Positions 57,822 to 64,000 of a DNA stretch of 64,000 nt are shown in pieces; the stretch's first letter is position 1; each line of letters starts with the position of its first letter. The stretch is taken from NCBI GenBank assembly GCA_023391695.1, contig JAEWAK010000031.1, forward strand, positions 170,526 through 234,525. The letters run 5' to 3'. A program made the position numbers and the translations under genes. The notes below the pieces were generated by a model that worked only from the letters and a program-made list of their open reading frames with translations, was not told where the DNA came from and searched no databases. The DNA is from Bacillota bacterium. Its GTDB lineage: Bacteria; Bacillota; Clostridia; Lachnospirales; Lachnospiraceae.

Positions 57822-59756
57822 TCAGATCAGATAGGTCAGCACATTGGTGCATGTCATAGTGGTTATAATAAGCGAAAAGGCAATACTTGAGATATAAGGG
57901 TTACGTGTTTTCTTATAAATGATACGGTTTATTACGGTGGCAACCGGAAGGACGGCTGCCATGGGGTAGATCATGAATATCATAGTGCCAAGGCCCCACC
58001 CAATACGATCGGTGGGCAAAAGCCCGGTAATTAGGAAGCCGGCATAAAAGACAACAAGCAAAATAACTGTGCCAAGGATATTGAAGATGCACATCAACAG
58101 GGTGTTGACCCACCCTTTTTTGCCAATTTTAACATAATTGAAGACATTCATGGCAATGGAATTCATCACGTAGAAGAACACAAAGAACGGTATAAATTTC
58201 AGTATCTCAGTGAACTTAACCGCATCAAATGCTCTGAATCGAAAGATAATCCAGAAGCGAAAATCCGTCGTAAAGAAATAATTGGTAACGAATACGATGG
58301 AGTATGTACAGATAGCCGCCAACACTCCAAGCAGTATGGTCTTCCATATTTTATCCCTGCTAAGAAAAACGCCTTGATCCCATAGATTAAGTCCGTTTGC
58401 TTTCGCATATCTGCGGTAGGTCAGGAACAGCAAAAGCAGGGTAAACAGGCCGGTGGCTAATGACCATAAACCTAACACCCACGGCTGCGACTGATTGAAA
58501 AATGCCGGCTGAGTCAGGAGACCAACGATCCAAATAATCGGATAGGAGAGCGCAGAAAAAAGCGCACTTGCAGTAAGCCCCCACCACAACCAGGCCTTGC
58601 CCTTTCGGTTAATCTCTGCCGGCAGCACCGGTTCCCGGGCCTTTAGTACGCCGAAAAATCTGGTTTCCAGCATCACTGTTATAAAATACACAAGAAACAT
58701 GAAAAAGCCGATGACACCGAGCGTTTCAAAGAAAACCTTCCACTGCCAGATCTGATTGTCAGCCGCTATGGGGTTTGGTGCAGGAATAGCTTTTTGGAAA
58801 AAGTCAATGATGTCGTAAGTCACTTGTGAGGATATTAAGGCCCAAGTGTGGTTTATGTTCGGATTGTAAATGACTCTTACGGAATCCTTGCCATTGATAT
58901 TTTCCGTATACATTGTATCGCTATTTCGCTTCTCAAGCCCAATGGGGTCCTTACCGAAGTTCAGGAAAGACTGGGCAGGCACCGTATTGATAAAATCCCG
59001 CGGCGCCGTGAGTGTCCCGTCCGGATACTGAATCCGGTGGAAGGCCTCGTCGTACTTTGCAGCTACGACTCCAACATTGCGGTCTCCGTACACATTAGTA
59101 AAATTCGTGTCGGATCCGTCATAATACTGCGCATAATATATCGTGTCGGTGAAGAACGGATCGTTACATTCAAGCAGCACAGAGGAGATCAGCGGCTTGG
59201 CCGCTTTGTTGTCCAGCGACACAGCCCTATTGCAGGCGTTGGCTCCGTTTGAATGTCCTTCGACACCGATTTTGGAGGCGTCGACATAAGGCAGGGTGGT
59301 CATTAGCCTGACGCCGTCGTAAACGCCGTTGGCGGCATTCTCCTCCTTCCACCAGTCCTCGTTTGGAACGTCGTCCGAGTCTCCGTGACCATACATATCA
59401 ATGGCAAGTACAACATAGCCTCTGCGTGATAACTCCACATAATTCGGTGCCTGTATGTCAGAGTTGTCGTACCAGCCGTGGGTGACCACAACCGCTGGCG
59501 CTGGGGTTTCTTTCGTTGCGGTCCTGGGAATAAAAAGCTGGGCGTTCTGCATATGGCCCGATGGTGTCTCCATTTTCAGTTTCTTTACGGTGACTGAGCC
59601 CCCATTTGATTTGAACAGGCTCCCTCCCAATGCGCTGATAAGGCAGATAAGCAACGCGACGGCCAGCATAAAAACAGGATTCTTCCCCGGGATAATCTTG
59701 CTTTTTTCAGATGTTTGACCAACCTCCGCCGGCGTTCCGCTTTTTTTATATAACAT
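57822..59756 (-). CDS. Membrane-linked alpha/beta hydrolase (dienelactone hydrolase-like)
   Basis: A 644-residue protein from ATG 59756, 8 bases after AAAGGAG; the frame continues to 59777 without another site. One N-terminal span (about 25-45), then an extracellular alpha/beta-hydrolase domain (about 60-330) with VVVTHGWYDNSDIQ, the Asp in IDMYGHGDSDD and the nucleophile in GVEGHSNGANACNRA (GHSNG). The C-terminal half has about eight more membrane spans. The fusion is seen in Firmicutes, but its substrate is not known. It lies downstream of the zinc dehydrogenase gene, 100 bases away. Confidence 0.8.
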   Translation of the reverse strand: MLYKKSGTPAEVGQTSEKSKIIPGKNPVFMLAVALLICLISALGGSLFKSNGGSVTVKKLKMETPSGHMQNAQLFIPRTATKETPAPAVVVTHGWYDNSDIQAPNYVELSRRGYVVLAIDMYGHGDSDDVPNEDWWKEENAANGVYDGVRLMTTLPYVDASKIGVEGHSNGANACNRAVSLDNKAAKPLISSVLLECNDPFFTDTIYYAQYYDGSDTNFTNVYGDRNVGVVAAKYDEAFHRIQYPDGTLTAPRDFINTVPAQSFLNFGKDPIGLEKRNSDTMYTENINGKDSVRVIYNPNINHTWALISSQVTYDIIDFFQKAIPAPNPIAADNQIWQWKVFFETLGVIGFFMFLVYFITVMLETRFFGVLKAREPVLPAEINRKGKAWLWWGLTASALFSALSYPIIWIVGLLTQPAFFNQSQPWVLGLWSLATGLFTLLLLFLTYRRYAKANGLNLWDQGVFLSRDKIWKTILLGVLAAICTYSIVFVTNYFFTTDFRFWIIFRFRAFDAVKFTEILKFIPFFVFFYVMNSIAMNVFNYVKIGKKGWVNTLLMCIFNILGTVILLVVFYAGFLITGLLPTDRIGWGLGTMIFMIYPMAAVLPVATVINRIIYKKTRNPYISSIAFSLIITTMTCTNVLTYLI

Positions 59757-59856
59757 AATATTTTCTCCTTTGTTCATGAAGATTTGAAAAAATAGTGGGT
59801 CATTTTTTCAAGGCTGCTGTCACCGGTAATGAATTCAAACATTATAATCTCCAGGA

Positions 59857-60876
59857 TTACGGTTCGATTATGATTTTACCGCTTTTTCTGTAAGAATCAT
59901 CCATAAACACCTTTGCAATATCGGTTAAAGGAACTCTGTCGGTGATTAAGTCCTTCACATTAATTTTTTTCGCCTTTAACAGATCAACTGCTCTTTGATG
60001 TGTATAAGGATTGATAAAGGAGGCTTTGATCGTAATTTCCCTTTTGAAAACATCAAACGGAGCCAGAGGAATCGTACAAGCAGGATCTGTCAAGCCAAAC
60101 AGCATGGCAGTACCTCCTTTTCCGGTATATTGTATCGCGTTCATCATGGTGTTTTTTAAGCCGACACACTCTATGGTCACATCTACGTTTTTTATAGAAT
60201 TTTCGTTTAAAATGTCCGTTATATTTTCATTCAGAGGATCTATTGCTATATCTGCTCCGAGTTTAAGCGCCAAGTCTCTCTTTTCTTTAATCGGTTCTGC
60301 TAAAATGACCGTTGAAGCACCGCTGCCTCTCGCAAGCTGAAGCATAATCTGTCCGATTGTCCCGCCCCCGATGATCATTACGGTATCTCCCGGTTTTATC
60401 CCTGTCATGTCAATGCCGTGCAGACAGCAGGCAATGGGTTCTGCCATAGCCCCTTCTTCAAAGGATAGCTCTTCACCGATCTTATAAACCTGTTTTTGGT
60501 TCACCGTACAATATTCTGCGAATCCACCATCGGTTGTTGTTCCGATGCCAATCATGTTTTCACAGAAATGAGCTTTTCCTGTCCTGCAAAAATAACATCT
60601 GCCGCACATGTCATTTGGATCCACACAAACCCTGTCACCGATTTTAAACTCTTTTACATCCGAACCAGCTGCCACAATAACTCCGGAAAATTCATGCCCT
60701 AATATTGTCGGCGGCGTACACTGTGCCGCCCCTTCCGCGCCGGAATAGATGTGTAAATCCGTGCCGCACACGCCGCAGGCCCTGACCCTGATCTGAACTT
60801 CATCCCGGCCCGGTTCGCGCACTTGAATCTCATCAACCCGAATATTTTTTGTTCCATAAAAAACTGCTGCTTTCAT
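59857..60876 (-). CDS. Zinc-dependent medium-chain alcohol/polyol dehydrogenase
   Basis: NAD(P)-dependent dehydrogenase of the sorbitol/threonine dehydrogenase type. ATG 60876 (339 aa) follows AAAGGA by 9 bases. Catalytic zinc: Cys in GVCGTDLHIYSG and GHEFSG; structural zinc: four Cys in NDMCGRCYFCRTGKAHFCEN. Cofactor site: VMIIGGGTIGQIMLQLARG. The substrate is probably a sugar alcohol or 2,3-diol. It is divergent from a ROK regulator and carries that protein's likely operator in its leader. Confidence 0.92.
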   Translation of the reverse strand: MKAAVFYGTKNIRVDEIQVREPGRDEVQIRVRACGVCGTDLHIYSGAEGAAQCTPPTILGHEFSGVIVAAGSDVKEFKIGDRVCVDPNDMCGRCYFCRTGKAHFCENMIGIGTTTDGGFAEYCTVNQKQVYKIGEELSFEEGAMAEPIACCLHGIDMTGIKPGDTVMIIGGGTIGQIMLQLARGSGASTVILAEPIKEKRDLALKLGADIAIDPLNENITDILNENSIKNVDVTIECVGLKNTMMNAIQYTGKGGTAMLFGLTDPACTIPLAPFDVFKREITIKASFINPYTHQRAVDLLKAKKINVKDLITDRVPLTDIAKVFMDDSYRKSGKIIIEP

Positions 60877-60894
60877 TTCAAATTTTCCTTTCAC

Positions 60895-60979
60895 ATCACA
60901 ATGTTATGCAATACTCTTTTGCAAATATCGTTTTTATAAGTATATTATTTATATTATAAAAATATCAATATAAAGTCAA
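60895..60979 (-). promoter_or_regulatory. Promoter and ROK-type operator of the dehydrogenase gene
   Basis: On the minus strand TTGACT (60974-60979) and TAATAT (60951-60956) lie 17 bases apart. In the leader, ATAACATTGTGAT (60895-60907) matches the palindrome before the ROK regulator gene at 12 of 13 positions. A bound repressor here would block elongation. Confidence 0.6.
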
Positions 60980-61047
60980 GGCCATTTATGGATAAATTAA
61001 CGTTTATTTTTTATAATTATGGAAAAGTGGATTTCTTTAAATATGTA

Positions 61048-61087
61048 TTTTCATTATTCCTGGTTTGAGATATAATAACATTGTTAT
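61048..61087 (+). promoter_or_regulatory. Promoter and operator of the ROK regulator gene
   Basis: A -35-like TTTTCA (61048-61053), 17 bases, and TATAAT (61071-61076). The palindrome ATAACATTGTTAT (61075-61087) overlaps the -10 box and start site. Confidence 0.6.
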
Positions 61088-61122
61088 CATAAGACAAGTT
61101 ATCAGAATTAGAAGGATTTAAT

Positions 61123-62244
61123 ATGAAAAAAGTAACTACAGCAGAACTTAAGAAAATAAACCGCAGCAATATCTTTAAACTCATTTATAAAGAGAAGAAG
61201 ATTTCAAAACAGGATATAGCAGCCCGGCTGCAGCTTAGTATGCCGCCTGTCACACAGTGTTTGAAAGAATTGGAACAGTTTCAGCTCATTGAAAAGAACG
61301 GGCACTTTGAATCATCGGGCGGAAGAAAACCACAAGTAATAAGCTGTATCCCAAAAAGCCGGATAAGCATTGGACTGGAGATCCTCAAAAATCAGATCAG
61401 AATTGTATCTATTGACATCTACGGCACCGTGCTGAAGGAAAACCGACTTAATCTGGCCTACGCAAATACGGCATGTTATTACAGTAAATTGGGCGAATTT
61501 GTCAGCTCTTTTATAACGTCACTGCACGTCGCCTCCAAACGGATACTGGGAGTCGGGATAGCGGTACAGGGCCTTGTCTCACCTGACGGCAATTCAATCA
61601 CTTATAGCACGATACTGGAATGTACCGGTGCCCGTTTGGAAAGCTTATACAAATATATTAATTACCCGTGCAGATTAATTCATGATTCGGAGGCTGCCGC
61701 ATATGCGGAGTTATGGTTTTCTAAAGACATAAAGGATGCAATTTATTTCTCTTTAAGCAAAAATCTGGGCGGAGCGGTCATTATTGATTCAAATCTTCAT
61801 AAAGGTCCGGGGATTGGCAGCGGTCTTATTGAGCATATGATCATTGAACCCGGCGGCCGCCCATGCTATTGCGGTAAAAGAGGGTGTCTGGAGGCTTATT
61901 GTTCGGCAGATGCGCTGATCGGTAATGACAGTGATTTAGATACCTTTTTCACAGAGCTGTGGGCAGGAAATCCGAAACAGAAAACGCAGTGGAGCCAATA
62001 TCTTGATTACTTATCAACCGCCATTAACAATGTCCATTTGTTAATTGATTGCGATGTGATATTGGGCGGGCACATTGCTCCTTACCTTACCAAAGAGGAT
62101 TTACGCGAATTGAATTCACTGGTCCGCAGCAAATGTTTTTTTCCAGATCACCGAAACTTCATTCATTGCGGAAAATGCTCGCACACAGTGGTGGCAACCG
62201 GTGCAGCATTGGTATTTGTCACTGACTTTATTGATTCAATTTAG
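61123..62244 (+). CDS. ROK family transcriptional repressor (NagC/XylR-type)
   Basis: A 373-residue sugar-responsive repressor: N-terminal winged helix (about 14-65; KQDIAARLQLSMPPVTQCLKELEQ, core LQLSMPPVTQCLKE) and a C-terminal ROK domain. The zinc motif is GGRPCYCGKRGCLEAYCS near residue 245, and the sugar-binding region includes HDSEAAAYAELWFS and GGAVIIDSN. No kinase active site Asp was identified with confidence. Its promoter and the divergent dehydrogenase leader share a palindrome, so it likely regulates both. GAAGGA precedes the ATG. Confidence 0.9.
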   Translation: MKKVTTAELKKINRSNIFKLIYKEKKISKQDIAARLQLSMPPVTQCLKELEQFQLIEKNGHFESSGGRKPQVISCIPKSRISIGLEILKNQIRIVSIDIYGTVLKENRLNLAYANTACYYSKLGEFVSSFITSLHVASKRILGVGIAVQGLVSPDGNSITYSTILECTGARLESLYKYINYPCRLIHDSEAAAYAELWFSKDIKDAIYFSLSKNLGGAVIIDSNLHKGPGIGSGLIEHMIIEPGGRPCYCGKRGCLEAYCSADALIGNDSDLDTFFTELWAGNPKQKTQWSQYLDYLSTAINNVHLLIDCDVILGGHIAPYLTKEDLRELNSLVRSKCFFPDHRNFIHCGKCSHTVVATGAALVFVTDFIDSI

Positions 62245-62384
62245 TAGAAATCTTAAATTTTGTGAATTTTTATTTTATTAATACTGCTAAAAAATGATTT
62301 ATATCGGTTATTACCGTCGCCCGGCCGCAGCAGGATAGGTTTTCACATAAATATTTTTTGATTAATTGATCGGAAGGAAACAGG

Positions 62385-63557
62385 ATGAACAGAAAATACA
62401 AACAAACACTTTATGCAAGCTATATCGGTTATATTACTCAGGCAATCGTTAATAATCTGGCTCCTTTATTATTTGTTACGTTCCAGAAAGAGTTTTCTAT
62501 TTCTTTGGAAGAGATCGGTTTTTTAATCACCTTCAATTTCGGTATCCAGATGCTGGTGGATTTTATATCGGCAAAGTATGTGGAACGGATCGGATACCGG
62601 GTTTGTATCGTGGCAGCACATATTTTCGCATTTCTGGGATTGGTTGGCCTTGGAATGTTTCCCTATTGGTTTGACCGGCCTTATCTGGGCCTGATTCTTG
62701 CTATAGCCCTGTATGCCGTGGGCGGAGGTTTAATAGAAGTTTTAATCAGCCCCATAGTAGAAGCACTCCCTACGGATGAGAAGTCTTCCGCCATGAGTTT
62801 ACTGCACTCTTTCTACTGCTGGGGACAGGTGCTGGTCGTTTTATTATCAACCCTATATTTTGTTACCGCAGGATTGAAACACTGGAATTACCTCCCCCTC
62901 CTTTGGGCATTGGTTCCGTTGTTTAATGCAATCTTTTTTACAAAGGTACCAATTAACACTTTAGGCGAAAAAGGGGAAACCTTACCCGCACGCAGTCTGT
63001 TCTCAATGAAGTTATTCTGGATATTCGTTCTAATGATGGTATGTTCCGGTGCCTCCGAACAGTCTATGAGCCAGTGGGCTTCCTTCTTTGCGGAATCCGG
63101 TTTGAATGTATCAAAAACCCTGGGAGATCTGTTAGGTCCCTGCATGTTCGCTATTTTCATGGGGATTTCAAGAACCTTTTACGGAAAATACGGAGAAACC
63201 ATAGAACTCAGAAAATTTATAACCATCAGCAGTATCCTGTGTGTCCTCAGCTATCTTATGGCAGTTTTTTCACCCTTACCAATTCTGTCGCTGATTGGAT
63301 GCGGCATATGCGGACTTTCTGTAGGTATTATGTGGCCCGGTGTATTCAGCCTGGCAAGTTCCCACTGTCCAAAGGGCGGAACCGCCATGTTTGCATATCT
63401 GGCTTTGGCCGGCGATATCGGCTGTGCCGCCGGCCCTGCCGTTGTCGGTACTCTCTCACAAGTCTCCGGCGGTAATTTAAAGACAGGTTTACTTGCTGCT
63501 ATTATTTTTCCGGTTGTATTGTTAAGCCAAATCCGTGTGTTAAGGAGAATAAAATAG
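62385..63557 (+). CDS. MFS sugar transporter
   Basis: A 390-residue permease with twelve spans. It has the MFS loop VERIGYRVCIVAAHIFAFLG (residues YVERIGYR), and GLSVGIMWPGVFSLASSHCP in the C-terminal half resembles FucP/YihN-type sugar and polyol porters. It follows the ROK regulator by 140 bases on the same strand. With the dehydrogenase it suggests import and oxidation of one polyol or sugar. A GGAAGG site precedes the ATG. Confidence 0.85.
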   Translation: MNRKYKQTLYASYIGYITQAIVNNLAPLLFVTFQKEFSISLEEIGFLITFNFGIQMLVDFISAKYVERIGYRVCIVAAHIFAFLGLVGLGMFPYWFDRPYLGLILAIALYAVGGGLIEVLISPIVEALPTDEKSSAMSLLHSFYCWGQVLVVLLSTLYFVTAGLKHWNYLPLLWALVPLFNAIFFTKVPINTLGEKGETLPARSLFSMKLFWIFVLMMVCSGASEQSMSQWASFFAESGLNVSKTLGDLLGPCMFAIFMGISRTFYGKYGETIELRKFITISSILCVLSYLMAVFSPLPILSLIGCGICGLSVGIMWPGVFSLASSHCPKGGTAMFAYLALAGDIGCAAGPAVVGTLSQVSGGNLKTGLLAAIIFPVVLLSQIRVLRRIK

Positions 63558-63847
63558 GGCTTATGGCGGAGAAATATTAATGGAATGGGATTTCAGAAAA
63601 ACTGTGTTTTTACGGTTTTACGTTCTTTTGGTATTAATTAATAAATTATATTTAAGAATTGAATATATATATGAATATAAAAATTACATAGAATGATAAA
63701 TAAAAAAATAAATTTAATTGATAAATTTTTATTGATAATTATTTGATTTTGTTTTATAATGGCTTGGTAACTATCTAAGCAATTTATTAATCAGGAATTA
63801 TTAATTTTACTTTTTATTGATAAATTGCTGCTTGTTAAAAAGAAATT

Positions 63848-63920
63848 GGGGCATTAGCGCAGTTGGGAGCGCACCACACTGGCAGTGTGGGGGTCAGGGG
63901 TTCAAGTCCCCTATGCTCCA
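63848..63920 (+). tRNA. tRNA-Ala(GGC)
   Basis: Acceptor arms GGGGCAT and ATGCTCC pair, apart from a G-T, with A as discriminator. The anticodon stem CCACA/TGTGG encloses loop CTGGCAG, anticodon GGC. The T-arm is AGGGG-TTCAAGT-CCCCT. CCA is not encoded. The 290 bases before it, after the MFS gene, are very AT-rich without a recognised element. Confidence 0.94.
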
Positions 63921-63970
63921 CTTAAGGAAAATGCAGTAAGATCAATGAATACAGCGTTTTTTTAAAATTT

Positions 63971-63996
63971 ATCCACTCAGAAATGGGTGGATTTTT
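63971..63996 (+). terminator. Terminator downstream of tRNA-Ala
   Basis: ATCCAC (63971-63976) pairs with GTGGAT (63987-63992), followed by TTTT. Confidence 0.7.
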
Positions 63997-64000
63997 GATG

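Overview
The window looks like chromosomal DNA of an anaerobic, low-GC Firmicute, most likely a plant-polysaccharide-degrading member of the Lachnospiraceae. The evidence is AGGAGG-type ribosome binding sites throughout, the rpsF-ssb-rpsR order, DUF951 and DUF6171 proteins, Csp-like subtilases, a reverse rubrerythrin under a PerR-type repressor, and several carbohydrate-use genes. No phage, plasmid, CRISPR array or intact insertion sequence was recognised.

Layout. 0-6.2 kb: end of an ECF sigma gene overlapping its putative anti-sigma partner, the rpsF-ssb-rpsR operon, a nitronate monooxygenase, a YbdG-like MscS channel and a DUF6171 protein. 6.2-11.7 kb: decayed coding remnants, a sugar isomerase/epimerase, a GH51 arabinofuranosidase, an esterase and a ROK fructokinase. 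12.3-20 kb: a cell-surface cluster with a membrane-anchored Ig/transglutaminase protein, an Asp/Glu racemase-family gene with a disrupted start codon, a DltA-like adenylating enzyme, a carrier protein, an MBOAT acyltransferase, an SGNH-like protein with Cys in place of the nucleophile Ser, and a lipoprotein. 20.4-22.6 kb: hemolysin III, a PerR-type regulator and reverse rubrerythrin; the last two share an operator. 22.9-27.1 kb: mannan disaccharide use (epimerase plus GH130 phosphorylase) and a mutarotase.

27.1-34.7 kb: a metallopeptidase-like protein, a HyuA-type hydantoinase/oxoprolinase without HyuB, a permease, an FAD oxidoreductase and a divergent RpiR regulator. 34.9-36.7 kb: a TetR regulator with two flavodoxin-like proteins. 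37-44.5 kb: DEAD-box helicase, DHH phosphoesterase, ClpB and a DUF4349 lipoprotein. 44.6-48.1 kb: tandem Csp-like subtilases. 48.3-55.7 kb: peptidase, cyclase-family, HIT, exonuclease III, HAD, alkyltransferase and MFS genes. 55.8-57.8 kb: an ECF S-component with an operator-like leader, tRNA-Gly(CCC), then a gene graveyard with AraC and SDR remnants. 57.8-63.6 kb: a membrane-linked alpha/beta hydrolase and a zinc alcohol dehydrogenase, divergent from a ROK regulator and an MFS transporter; a shared palindrome suggests one regulon. tRNA-Ala(GGC) closes the window.

The strongest unexplained signals are intergenic. There are at least three families of dispersed, strongly folded repeats: a 168-bp element in two copies (about 94% identical), a double-hairpin element in two copies with compensatory base changes, and a 39-bp hairpin element that supplies the ribosome binding site of one gene. 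Short tandem arrays with 17-, 15-, 19- and 36-37-bp units also occur. Among genes, the racemase plus Dlt-like cluster is the best candidate for an undescribed variant of a known system.
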